Shown here piece by piece: positions 6,391 to 14,746 of a DNA stretch of 64,000 nt. The notes beneath the pieces were generated by a model. That model had not been told where the DNA came from. It made no database searches and worked only from the letters and a program-made list of their open reading frames with translations. The position numbers and the translations under genes are program-made. This DNA comes from Bacteroidales bacterium UBA1173 (GTDB taxonomy: Bacteria; Bacteroidota; Bacteroidia; Bacteroidales; F082). How positions within the stretch are numbered: the first letter of the stretch is position 1; every line of letters starts with the position of its first letter. The DNA lies in NCBI GenBank assembly GCA_002311655.1, contig DBYZ01000009.1, positions 12,453 through 76,452 of the forward strand. Reading direction: 5' to 3'.

Positions 6391-7284
6391 ATGGAAAAGA
6401 TAACTTCAAATAAAAAGTTTTTCGGCACCATCTGCGGCATTCTTGCGGCGGTGTTCTACGGCACCAATCCTCTTGGCGCGCTGAAGCTCTACGAGCAGGG
6501 CATGAACACCAACTCTGTGCTCTTCAGTCGCTTCAGCATGGCGTGGATTATCATCTCTATCATATTGATTATCAAGAAGGAAAACCTTAAAGTGACGAAA
6601 CGTGAGTTTGGCACTTTGACGGCTCTCGGACTGCTTTTTACGGCTTCTTCGATGACGCTTTATTTCAGCTTCAAGTATATCGCTGCTGGCGTGGCGTCGA
6701 CGCTTTTGTTCACGTATCCTATCATGACGGCTGTGATAATGGGGCTGTTTTTTAAGGAGAAAGCTGGTTTTAAAACGATTATAGCCATCATTTTGTCGCT
6801 CGTCGGAGTGCTTTTGCTTTACTGGACAGGCGAGGGTGGAGAAGCTTTGAACACTCTTGGTGTCATTTTAGTGCTTGTATCCGCCTTGACGTACGCTATT
6901 TACATTATCGTGGTGAACCGCTGTCCGCTTGAGATGTCGTCGTTCAAAATCAACTTCTATGTGGTGCTTTACTGCGCCATCGGAATGGCAGTGTTTGCTT
7001 GGCTTACCGGACAGCCTCTGCGCCTGCCGCACAACGCCGTGAGCTGGTTTTATGCAACATGGCTTGCCGTCGTTCCAGCCACATTGTCGCTCGTTTTGAT
7101 GGTCTACGCCTCAAAATATGTCGGAGCAACCCCGACAGCAATCCTCGGTGCTCTCGAACCATTGACTGCAGTTTTGATCGGCATCTTTGTCTTCAACGAG
7201 CCTTTCGGCATCCGCCTCGCAATTGGTATCGTATTGATTCTCAGTGCAGTGATTATCACCGCATACCAACCAAAACATCATTAA
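6391..7284 (+). CDS. DMT-superfamily (EamA) transporter
   Basis: A 297-residue inner-membrane protein made of about ten hydrophobic helices in two EamA repeats. The first includes GTICGILAAVFYGTNPLGAL and the second contains SALTYAIYIIVVNR and GALEPLTAVLIG. Such proteins export or import small metabolites such as amino acids or nucleosides, but the substrate cannot be read from sequence. ATG 6391 is chosen because the promoter motif would overlap a longer TTG start at 6364. The stop codon is followed immediately by a palindromic repeat. Family assignment is firm. Confidence 0.85.
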   Translation: MEKITSNKKFFGTICGILAAVFYGTNPLGALKLYEQGMNTNSVLFSRFSMAWIIISIILIIKKENLKVTKREFGTLTALGLLFTASSMTLYFSFKYIAAGVASTLLFTYPIMTAVIMGLFFKEKAGFKTIIAIILSLVGVLLLYWTGEGGEALNTLGVILVLVSALTYAIYIIVVNRCPLEMSSFKINFYVVLYCAIGMAVFAWLTGQPLRLPHNAVSWFYATWLAVVPATLSLVLMVYASKYVGATPTAILGALEPLTAVLIGIFVFNEPFGIRLAIGIVLILSAVIITAYQPKHH

Positions 7285-7408
7285 TCGTCATTTCGACCGA
7301 AACGTAATGAAATGGAGTGAAGTGGAGAAATCTCAGGCATTTGAATAAAACGAATTAATTGATTGGTTGAGATTTCTCCATTCCGCTTCGCTTCAGTCGA
7401 AATGACGA
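7285..7408. repeat. CATTTCGACCGAA palindromic repeat, intergenic copy
   Basis: The ends TCGTCATTTCGAC and GTCGAAATGACGA are complementary, and GGAGAAATCTC pairs with GAGATTTCTCC internally. It begins on the base after the DMT stop codon. Relatives of this element lie inside genes at 10219-10299 and 46971-47008. Confidence 0.75.
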
Positions 7409-7424
7409 CTAAATACTTACTAAA

Positions 7425-7499
7425 TTTTTAAAGACCATATAAAAATCAGGCCTTAGAAGGGACAGACTTCGAGACTGATTTTTATATGGTCTTTAAAAA
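7425..7499. terminator. Perfect 25-bp inverted repeat between convergent genes
   Basis: The arms 7425-7449 and 7475-7499 are exactly complementary over 25 bases, with a 25-base spacer that itself contains GAAG/CTTC. It lies between the convergent DMT and flippase genes, so a bidirectional terminator is the simplest reading. It lacks the clean T-run seen at other terminators in the window. Confidence 0.55.
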
Positions 7500-7507
7500 C
7501 CCTTCAA

Positions 7508-8797
7508 TTATTTAATAATCAATGATTTAATTTCAGACACAAGCATTTTCACATCTTCTTTCGTGACCAGCAACTCCTTTGCGGAAATGTTGTTGATTCT
7601 CTTGAAGACGATCCATTGGTAAAGTATTGTGGCAAAATGAGTTAGAGAGGCAGATATACCGGCGCCGACCATTCCGAATGGCGGAATCAAGAGGTAAAGT
7701 GAAGGGACTGTGACCGCCAAGCCGACTAGGGCACCATAGAGGTTGTGCTTAGGCATGTTGACACCTGAGAAATAATGGCAAAACACCATGTTTGCGGCCA
7801 TGAAGACGACGCCAGGTGCCAGAGCTATCATCACCACTCGCATCTCTGCGAAATTGGCTGTAAAGAGCCAGGAATAGACGCTGGTCGGGATGATGCAGAC
7901 TATAAAGAGGCAGATTGCGGTCAAAACAACGGCGGTTTTCAGCAGCTGTGTGGTGATTTTTGCTGCTAACTCATTGTCAGTCAGGTTACTGATTTTGGAG
8001 AACTGCACCATGGCTATGCTCTGTCCGATCATCTTCGGGGCTTCGGAAACCTGGGTGGCGGCGTTGTAAACTCCAACCTTGGCATCACCCCAGAATCCTT
8101 TGATAATAAATAAGCTGAGGCGGCGGTTAAGCGTCGAGACAAGGGTCGAAAGCTGAATGATGCTGCCGAATTTGAACATCTCCCTGATGGTCTCGCGCAT
8201 GGAATCGTTGCCTTTTTCCTTCAGGTAAGGCCAGATCTGGGTCAGACCGCAGAGATAACCGACGGTGTAGCCTGTGAGGAACGAATAAACGAAAGCGTTG
8301 GCATCGCGGATGTCGAGCACGAAGATGTAGAACAGCATCGAGAACATCTGCGTCATGAACTGTATGATAAACAATATGTTATTCGTGCCGACGCGTTCTT
8401 TGCCGAGCATGGTGGCGAGGTTGAAATTGTGCAGACTGTAGATGAAAACCAGCAGCAGCACCAGCGTTTTATAGCCTTCGGGGATGAACTTGTCGCCAAT
8501 GTTTGGTATGAATGAGCAGAGATATATCGCCAAGGCGTAAACTGCCACGATGATGGCGCTCCAGATGTAAGAAATCTTAAACAGAGTGCGGTACGACTTC
8601 CTGGGGGTGAAGTAGATGAGGCCGCTTCCCGCAAGAAACTCAACACCAATGAGCAGAATCGACACGTCGAGTATCACAATGCCGCCTACGCCCCAGGCCT
8701 CCGCACCGAGATAATGGGTGCCAAACCACAACGTCACGAAGTTGCAGATAGCGTTTAAAACACGCGTTCCAAAAGTGCCGAAGATCTTCTTTAACAT
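7508..8797 (-). CDS. Wzx-like polysaccharide flippase (MOP superfamily)
   Basis: A 429-residue integral membrane protein with about 12-14 hydrophobic helices across its whole length. It lacks soluble domains, and charged loops such as RKSYRTLFK and KEKGNDSMRETIREMFK separate the helix groups. This matches oligosaccharide flippases that move lipid-linked glycans across the inner membrane. The gene follows the formyltransferase-like/propeller gene on the same strand across 64 bases filled by an AGTCTTT satellite, so it probably depends on that gene's promoter. The transported glycan is unknown. Confidence 0.75.
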   Translation of the reverse strand: MLKKIFGTFGTRVLNAICNFVTLWFGTHYLGAEAWGVGGIVILDVSILLIGVEFLAGSGLIYFTPRKSYRTLFKISYIWSAIIVAVYALAIYLCSFIPNIGDKFIPEGYKTLVLLLVFIYSLHNFNLATMLGKERVGTNNILFIIQFMTQMFSMLFYIFVLDIRDANAFVYSFLTGYTVGYLCGLTQIWPYLKEKGNDSMRETIREMFKFGSIIQLSTLVSTLNRRLSLFIIKGFWGDAKVGVYNAATQVSEAPKMIGQSIAMVQFSKISNLTDNELAAKITTQLLKTAVVLTAICLFIVCIIPTSVYSWLFTANFAEMRVVMIALAPGVVFMAANMVFCHYFSGVNMPKHNLYGALVGLAVTVPSLYLLIPPFGMVGAGISASLTHFATILYQWIVFKRINNISAKELLVTKEDVKMLVSEIKSLIIK

Positions 8798-8880
8798 AGT
8801 CTTTAGTCTTTAGTTTTTAGTCTTTAGTCTTTAGTCTTTAATCAATTCTAACGACTAAAGACTAACGACTAGCGACTTTT
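8798..8880. repeat. AGTCTTT heptamer satellite, second copy
   Basis: Six AGTCTTT-like heptamers (8798-8844) and an inverted arm GACTAAAGACTAACGACTAGCG (about 8851-8875). It extends into the 3' end of the gene at 8862, where it encodes the final residues and stop, and reaches the base after the flippase start codon. It is closely similar to 4151-4229. Confidence 0.7.
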
Positions 8881-10556
8881 TGCCTCCATTGTTGCATAAA
8901 ACCTCTCCAAGTGAACGTGAACTTTTTGGCATCGAACACAGTCATCGTGCCATCGCTGTTGATGGTGTGCGTGCCTTTGTTATATGTCCATTTTGGATTG
9001 GGTTTTATCTCTTTTATCGTTTCTTCAATATATTGATACTCACTTAATTGAATTATCTTATTTAAAGTAATACTTTCACCATAGTGACGGGTGCTGTTTT
9101 GTGCCGGACGAACCAATTCGCCGTCGATATTTTGTATCTTTCCTGCCATCCGAGAGTTGCTGCAGTCGACCTTGACGGGGTTGTTGAAATGCGGTCGGTA
9201 TGGTCCGCGCAAATCGTCGGCGACAAATATTAATAGGTGGGTGTGACCCTGTGCTTGCGGCGTCGTGAACAGATACCATTTGCCGTCCGAATGATGATGT
9301 AATGTTGTATCAACAAAACGACCATCCAAAATGTCACAATCAAATACTAATTTGTCATTTTCAAATTTATATAACGACACCTTATTTGTCTTGTTTGCCT
9401 CCGGGATGCAATATATTTGTCCTTGATAATCAAATACATAAGGGTAGGAGCGGTGCTCTGGATAATCGGTAATCTTATGATAGACATCGAAATTCTCAAA
9501 TTTTTTCGCCACCGCCAAATCAGCCTTGCCTTTTTTGTTGGAAAACCACTCGAAAAACAGATAAGTGTCCTTGTCGTTGGAAATCACGAAAGGATCAGCA
9601 AAATAATCGGATTTCGAAGGTTTTAGCCAATGGATCTTATCGGGGTTTGTATTGAAATAATACCCTACATTCCAGTCTTCCTGACGGAAATAATAATTCC
9701 AATGGAACACGACCTTGCGCCAGATGCATAGCCAGAAGTACTTGAGCATCATGAAGTTACGTGGCGGATGCATTATCGGTGCCTTCGACTGTGACAGTTC
9801 CGGCTCAAGTTTTCCGTTGACAATCAATTCTTTACAGACTTGCAACGGCAAAAACTCCGATTCTGTCAGCAGTCGGTTGAGATGGAATTTATATGAATGT
9901 AAAACTGTGTCGAACTTTAAACGTTTGAGTATCAATCCTTTATCCAGCTCGTCGGTGAGCTGTTGAAGAATCACTCCATTGCTCGGAATCTTTTTCATGA
10001 ACTCCCAAAATCCAGGGGGACCGCCGCGCACAACTCGTTCATCATCATGGTGATACGACCAAACTCCGTATCTGGCGCTGTTCAAAACCTCGCCACGGAT
10101 GATGTCGAAACCGAAACGCAGAATGAAATCGAGGTCGAATGACTTGATTTTTTCAATATCATCGGAACTGAAATATCTGGAAATGCCTTTATATATTGGA
10201 ATTACCGTCATTAATGCAGGAGATTTCTCCACTTCGGTCGAAATGACGGACTCCTCACGCGTCATTTCGAGTGTAGCGGAGCGGAATCGAGAAATCTCCT
10301 CCATGAAATTGGTTTGTTGTTTCGCCTCGGGTTTGAAGAAATAACGATGCCAAATCCTGAACAATACCTGTCGGTAAGGATAGTGCAAAACCTTGTCGCC
10401 AAACGATTTGTATGGTTTCGACTCGTCACCGTTTTTGATGATTAACGACAGCTCTATGCCATTGTCAATCAACAGTTTGACGGTGTCAAACTGCCATTGC
10501 TCGACGGCGTCGCCGTCGAGCATAACTCCAAACCGAATCGTCCTGTTCAAATCCAT
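8862..10556 (-). CDS. Formyltransferase-like domain fused to a GINT1-like beta-propeller, with a repeat-encoded insertion
   Basis: A 564-residue cytoplasmic-looking protein. The N-terminal part (about 1-250) resembles the formyltransferase fold, with SYHHDDERVVRGGPPGFWEF in place of the usual catalytic loop region. The C-terminal part (about 280-564) has propeller-type motifs KSDYFADPFVI, YLFFEW, RSYPYVFDYQGQIYCIPEA and WYLFTTP, as in the domain of plant glucosamine inositolphosphorylceramide transferases and related bacterial proteins. Residues about 86-113 are translated from an inverted repeat (10219-10299). Lying between a flippase and a GT2 fusion, it probably acts in surface glycan synthesis. 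The exact reaction is unknown. Confidence 0.65.
   Translation of the reverse strand: MDLNRTIRFGVMLDGDAVEQWQFDTVKLLIDNGIELSLIIKNGDESKPYKSFGDKVLHYPYRQVLFRIWHRYFFKPEAKQQTNFMEEISRFRSATLEMTREESVISTEVEKSPALMTVIPIYKGISRYFSSDDIEKIKSFDLDFILRFGFDIIRGEVLNSARYGVWSYHHDDERVVRGGPPGFWEFMKKIPSNGVILQQLTDELDKGLILKRLKFDTVLHSYKFHLNRLLTESEFLPLQVCKELIVNGKLEPELSQSKAPIMHPPRNFMMLKYFWLCIWRKVVFHWNYYFRQEDWNVGYYFNTNPDKIHWLKPSKSDYFADPFVISNDKDTYLFFEWFSNKKGKADLAVAKKFENFDVYHKITDYPEHRSYPYVFDYQGQIYCIPEANKTNKVSLYKFENDKLVFDCDILDGRFVDTTLHHHSDGKWYLFTTPQAQGHTHLLIFVADDLRGPYRPHFNNPVKVDCSNSRMAGKIQNIDGELVRPAQNSTRHYGESITLNKIIQLSEYQYIEETIKEIKPNPKWTYNKGTHTINSDGTMTVFDAKKFTFTWRGFMQQWRQKVASR
10219..10299. repeat. Palindromic repeat inserted in frame in a coding sequence
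   Basis: An 81-base element with complementary ends GGAGATTTCTC and GAGAAATCTCC and inner arms TCGAAATGACG/CGTCATTTCGA. It belongs to the same family as 7285-7408. Its length is 27 codons, so the reading frame of the host gene survives and the element is translated as a segment containing MTREESVISTEVEKSP. Confidence 0.8.
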
Positions 10557-10572
10557 CGTACCAAATAAAGCG

Positions 10573-10580
10573 CAAAGATA
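10573..10580 (-). promoter_or_regulatory. -7 promoter motif for the formyltransferase/propeller-flippase operon
   Basis: Minus strand reads TATCTTTG then C-G, 16 bases before the ATG at 10556. Confidence 0.6.
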
Positions 10581-10627
10581 ACGAAATTATTTTACAAAAA
10601 TATAAATCATTGCAATAATATTTTGCG

Positions 10628-10635
10628 TATTTTTG
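10628..10635 (+). promoter_or_regulatory. -7 promoter motif for the GT2 fusion gene
   Basis: TATTTTTG, 16 bases before the ATG at 10652. It is divergent from the motif at 10573-10580. Confidence 0.55.
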
Positions 10636-10651
10636 CAGTTTTAACAAAGTA

Positions 10652-12610
10652 ATGAAGCTTTCAGTCGTCATAGTCAATTATAACGTCGAGCATTTCCTCG
10701 AACAGTGTCTTTATTCAGTACGTCGTGCCTTGCAAGGCATTGAAGGTGAGGTGTTTGTGGTTGACAACAACTCCGTCGACGGCTCGCTGAAGATGCTCGC
10801 TGCCAAGTTCCCGGAGGTGAAAGTCATCGCCAACAAGGACAACGTGGGCTTCGCAAAGGCTAATAATCAAGCGATTAGGATCTCGACAGGGGAGTATGTT
10901 TTGCTCTTAAACCCCGACACTGTGGTGGAAGACGACACTTTCAGCAAGTGTATCGCGTTCATGGACTCGCATCCTGATGCAGGCGGACTTGGCGTGAAGA
11001 TGGTCGACGGAAAGGGACAGTTCCTGCCTGAGTCGAAGCGCGGACTGCCAACCCCGATGACAGCTTTCTATAAGATTTTCGGGCTTTCAAAGCTATTCCC
11101 ACACTCGAAACGCTTCTCGAAATATCATCTGGGATATCTTCCTGACGACGAGGTGAATCCTGTCGACATCTTGGCTGGCGCCTATATGCTCATGCGTCGT
11201 GAAACCCTTGATAAATGTGGACTTCTCGACGAGACGTTCTTCATGTACGGCGAGGATATCGACCTCTCATACCGCATCACTTTGGCGGGCTACAAAAACT
11301 ACTATTTCCCGGAGACGCGAATCATACATTATAAAGGTGAAAGTACTAAGAAAACCAGCGTAAACTATGTGTTGGTGTTCTACAAGGCGATGGAGATTTT
11401 CGCTAAGAAACACTTCGGACAGAAACGTGCGAGGATGTTCTCGTTTTTCATCAACTTTGCCATATATTTCAGGGCTTTCCTCGCTTTGATGTCGCAGTTT
11501 TTGGGCAAGATCTACATGCCTCTCATCGACGTGGTTCTGGGCTATTCGGGCCTCGCAACCATCAGTTATTTCTGGGGACATTACATGATTTACGATGGAG
11601 TAGGGTCGTATCCGATAACACCTTTGTTTACGATAATTTTGCCGGTTTATATCCTGATTTGGCTAGTCACGGCTTATTTCACGGGCGGTTACGACAAACC
11701 TTACAGAATCCATCCTGCGGTGGGCGGAATCATGATTGGCAGCATCCTCATCCTCATGCTCTACGCTTTGTTGCCGACAGGACTCCGTTTTTCGAGGGCT
11801 TTGATACTCATCGGAACGATCTGGATGGCACTTCAGATGACTTTAAGCAGAACTTTAGGTTATATACTTAAACTATCTGATTTCCAATATGGTAGAAATG
11901 CAAAGAAACGCTTCATTGTCATTGGAAATACCGACGAGACAAAACGTGTTGAGCAGCTTCTGAAGAGTACCTCCATCAAGCCTGATTTCATAGGTTTGGT
12001 GGTGCCGAACAATGGCAAGGATATTCCTGAGAATTACTTGGGAAATCTTGAGCAAGTGCCTGATATTATTGGTATTTACAAGATTACGGAGATAATTTTC
12101 TGCTCAAAGGACATCACTCACCAGGAAATCATCGATAAAATGGTGGAATGGCACGCCAGCGACCTCGATTATAAGATTGCTCCGGTTGATACTTTGTCGA
12201 TTATCGGAAGCAACTCCATAAACACTCGCGGCGACCTCTATACCGTTGATATTCGGACGATTAACACTGTTCCGAACCGCAGAAAGAAACGTCTTTTGGA
12301 CTTCTCGGTGTCGTTTTTCGGCATCGTTTTCTGGATCTTCGCGGCGTGGTTCGTGAAACAGCCTGTCAAGTTCCTTGGAAATTGCTTCAGGGTGCTGTTT
12401 GGAAGCTATTCCTGGGTGGGCTATTGTCCTACGGAAAGCACTGACGGTCAACGACTTCCGAAGATTAAGAAGGGAATTTACAATCCTGCCTCGATAGTGT
12501 CTGGCGAACTCGACGATGAGGCGTGCAACCGTCTGAATGTGATGTATGCCCGCGATTACACGGTGCTAAAAGATTTTAATATCTTGTTCAGAATGTTGCT
12601 GAAACGATAA
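10652..12610 (+). CDS. GT2 glycosyltransferase fused to membrane and nucleotide-sugar-enzyme-like domains
   Basis: A 652-residue protein. Residues 1-230 form a GT-A glycosyltransferase of the rhamnosyltransferase (WbbL) type, with VDNNSVDGS, NVGFAKANNQ, LLNPDT and GEDIDLSYR visible. About three transmembrane helices follow (roughly 300-390). Then comes a Rossmann-like segment starting KKRFIVIGNTDETKRVEQLL (about 425-530), as in nucleotide-sugar epimerases and sugar-transferase N-domains. A hydrophobic C-terminus includes LLDFSVSFFGIVFWIFAAW. It probably assembles a lipid-linked surface glycan with the neighbouring flippase. The donor sugar is unknown. It has its own promoter. Confidence 0.8.
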   Translation: MKLSVVIVNYNVEHFLEQCLYSVRRALQGIEGEVFVVDNNSVDGSLKMLAAKFPEVKVIANKDNVGFAKANNQAIRISTGEYVLLLNPDTVVEDDTFSKCIAFMDSHPDAGGLGVKMVDGKGQFLPESKRGLPTPMTAFYKIFGLSKLFPHSKRFSKYHLGYLPDDEVNPVDILAGAYMLMRRETLDKCGLLDETFFMYGEDIDLSYRITLAGYKNYYFPETRIIHYKGESTKKTSVNYVLVFYKAMEIFAKKHFGQKRARMFSFFINFAIYFRAFLALMSQFLGKIYMPLIDVVLGYSGLATISYFWGHYMIYDGVGSYPITPLFTIILPVYILIWLVTAYFTGGYDKPYRIHPAVGGIMIGSILILMLYALLPTGLRFSRALILIGTIWMALQMTLSRTLGYILKLSDFQYGRNAKKRFIVIGNTDETKRVEQLLKSTSIKPDFIGLVVPNNGKDIPENYLGNLEQVPDIIGIYKITEIIFCSKDITHQEIIDKMVEWHASDLDYKIAPVDTLSIIGSNSINTRGDLYTVDIRTINTVPNRRKKRLLDFSVSFFGIVFWIFAAWFVKQPVKFLGNCFRVLFGSYSWVGYCPTESTDGQRLPKIKKGIYNPASIVSGELDDEACNRLNVMYARDYTVLKDFNILFRMLLKR

Positions 12611-12616
12611 TTTTTG

Positions 12617-12624
12617 TATTTTTG
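12617..12624 (+). promoter_or_regulatory. -7 promoter motif for nusB
   Basis: TATTTTTG, 30 bases before the ATG at 12655. Confidence 0.55.
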
Positions 12625-12654
12625 CAGTCTGAAATTTTTTATTGAAAAAAGATT

Positions 12655-13617
12655 ATGTTAAACAGAAGGTTTTTGAGAATCAAAGTGTTACAGGCTCTCT
12701 ACGCTTACATCGAGTCGGGAGAGACCAACATCAACAACGGAATTAAAAATCTGCTTGAGAGCATCGACAAACTGTATGAGCTTTTCATCTGGCAGTTGTC
12801 GTTTCTCGTTGAAACTAAACGCTTTGCGGAAAACAAAATTACTGAAAACAAACATAAATATATCCCGACATACGAGGATTTGCACCCGAATCTGAAGTAT
12901 GTCAACAATCGCCTCCTCAACCTTATTGAGGATAACGTGGATTTCAAGAAACACGAGGCGGAGCTGAAGATCAACTGGGCCGACGACCATCAGGATGTGG
13001 TGAAAAAATACTACACCATGATGAAAGAAACGCCGGAGTACAAGAAATACATGGCTTCGAAGACCGACACTTTCGCTGAAGACAGGAAGTTCATCGTCGA
13101 CATGATTACAAATTATTTCGCCGACCTCGACGTGCTTCAGGATTTCTACGAAGATAAGAGCATCTATTTCTGCGATGATTATCATTTGGTTAGCTCGATG
13201 TTGATAGAGTTTTTCGCCAAGATGAAGAATTTTGACGTCAACTCGAAGCTGCCTCCGATTTATAAGACAGACACAGCCGAGGCAAACGCCGACGAGAAGT
13301 TTATCCAGGCTTTGTTCCGCGAGACGATAAATCATAATGAGGAGTTCGGAAAACTCATCGCCGACAACACCAATAACTGGGAAAAAGAGCGTATCTGCCT
13401 GATGGACATGATAATCCTGAAGATGGCTATCACCGAATTCGTGTGCTTCCCATTCATCCCGGTGAAGGTCTCGATGAACGAATATATTGAGATTTCTAAA
13501 TATTTCAGCACTCCAAAGAGCAAGATTTTCGTCAACGGAATACTTGACAAGTTGGCGAAAAAATTGGGTGAGAGCGGGGCGATAGATAAGAAAGGATTGG
13601 GACTTTTGGAGAAGTAG
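12655..13617 (+). CDS. nusB: Transcription antitermination factor NusB, long form
   Basis: NusB binds boxA RNA and promotes antitermination, mainly on rRNA operons. The 320-residue protein starts MLNRRFLRIKVLQALYAY, the N-terminal helix of Bacteroidota NusB. Its C-terminal helical domain (about 190-310) includes ERICLMDMIILKMAITEF and the typical VKVSMNEYIEISKYFSTPKS segment. E. coli NusB is about 139 residues; the extra helical material inserted between is usual in this phylum. It is probably the first gene of a run that continues with porQ and recF. Confidence 0.9.
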   Translation: MLNRRFLRIKVLQALYAYIESGETNINNGIKNLLESIDKLYELFIWQLSFLVETKRFAENKITENKHKYIPTYEDLHPNLKYVNNRLLNLIEDNVDFKKHEAELKINWADDHQDVVKKYYTMMKETPEYKKYMASKTDTFAEDRKFIVDMITNYFADLDVLQDFYEDKSIYFCDDYHLVSSMLIEFFAKMKNFDVNSKLPPIYKTDTAEANADEKFIQALFRETINHNEEFGKLIADNTNNWEKERICLMDMIILKMAITEFVCFPFIPVKVSMNEYIEISKYFSTPKSKIFVNGILDKLAKKLGESGAIDKKGLGLLEK

Positions 13618-13657
13618 TTTGAAGTTAAAAGTTTGAAGTTAAAAGTTTGAAGTTTAC
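13617..13657. repeat. GTTTGAA / GTTAAAA heptamer repeat
   Basis: Five alternating heptamers, GTTTGAA and GTTAAAA, begin at the last base of the nusB stop codon and fill the gap before porQ. It belongs to the same family as the repeat between the transketolase genes (59253-59318). Confidence 0.65.
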
Positions 13658-13690
13658 AATATTTTTAGGTTTTTAACGTTAAAGATATAG

Positions 13691-14746
13691 ATGAGATTAA
13701 AACGATGGTTATCGGTTATTGCAATGATGTTGTTTGTCGTTGAGTTTCAAGGACAAACAAACAAAGGCGCATACAGTTTCCTTGACATGACGAGTTCGGC
13801 AAGGGTGGCTGCGCTCGGTAACACCGATTTGTCCATTTACGACTCCGACATCGAGCTTGGCGCATACAATCCGGCGTTGATTAACAGCGACATGCACAAT
13901 GATATCGTGCTTTCATACGTCAATTATTACGCTGATATCAGCCATGCGATGGTCCAGTACGGCCGCAATTTCGAGAAACTTGGCGCTTTTACAGGATCTG
14001 TGATGTATCACAGCTATGGCAAGATGAAATATGCCGATGAGGAAGGCAATGTCACAGGTGGAACGTTCTCTCCGTCAGATTTTAATGTGATGATAGGGTG
14101 GGGCCGCCAGCTGACGCCACATTGGAGCATTGGTGCCAACGTGAAATTTGCCGGAATCCAGTATGAACGCTACAAAACATTCGCCTTGGCTGTCGATGTG
14201 GCGGGAAGCTACAGAACCGACAACGGCTGGATGTTCGCGGCAACGGCAAGAAATATCGGATACGAGCTGTATTCGAATTTCGAAGGCGACAGAAACAAGC
14301 TGCCGTTCCGACTCTCCGCCGGTGTTTCAAAACGTTTGGAGCATGTGCCGTTCCTGTTCAGCGTGGTTTACGAAAACATCCAGAAATGGGACCTCTCATA
14401 CGATGATCCGCTTGATTTGGAAGGTAATTACGACCCGATAAGCGGCACAAAGAAAGAGATGTCGGGAGCTGCACAGTTTGCCGACAACCTGATGCGTCAT
14501 ATCGTGTTCGGCGGCGAGATTTACATTGGTAAGAACCTCGTTTTGAGAGCCGCATATAATTATGGTATGCGTCAGAACCTGAAAACGCCTACAGCCAAAG
14601 GCTTGTGCGGATTCTCATACGGCGTCGGACTCAACATCTGGAAGCTCAGCATCAATTATTCACGCTCGGAAATGCACATCTACGGTTCGCCGAACTATAT
14701 CACCATTTCGACAAACCTCGACCGTTTCGCAAAGAAAGGCAATTAA
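13691..14746 (+). CDS. porQ: Type IX secretion system protein PorQ
   Basis: A 351-residue protein with a signal peptide (about 1-21), followed by a beta-barrel-like sequence rich in alternating aromatic and glycine residues. The family hallmarks GAYSFLDMTSSARVAALG and YNPALI are near the N-terminus. PorQ is an outer-membrane component of the T9SS attachment module, which anchors cargo to A-LPS. This fits the several T9SS-tailed proteins in the window. It is followed with no gap by recF (ATG at 14747 on the base after its stop codon), which suggests co-translation. Confidence 0.9.
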   Translation: MRLKRWLSVIAMMLFVVEFQGQTNKGAYSFLDMTSSARVAALGNTDLSIYDSDIELGAYNPALINSDMHNDIVLSYVNYYADISHAMVQYGRNFEKLGAFTGSVMYHSYGKMKYADEEGNVTGGTFSPSDFNVMIGWGRQLTPHWSIGANVKFAGIQYERYKTFALAVDVAGSYRTDNGWMFAATARNIGYELYSNFEGDRNKLPFRLSAGVSKRLEHVPFLFSVVYENIQKWDLSYDDPLDLEGNYDPISGTKKEMSGAAQFADNLMRHIVFGGEIYIGKNLVLRAAYNYGMRQNLKTPTAKGLCGFSYGVGLNIWKLSINYSRSEMHIYGSPNYITISTNLDRFAKKGN

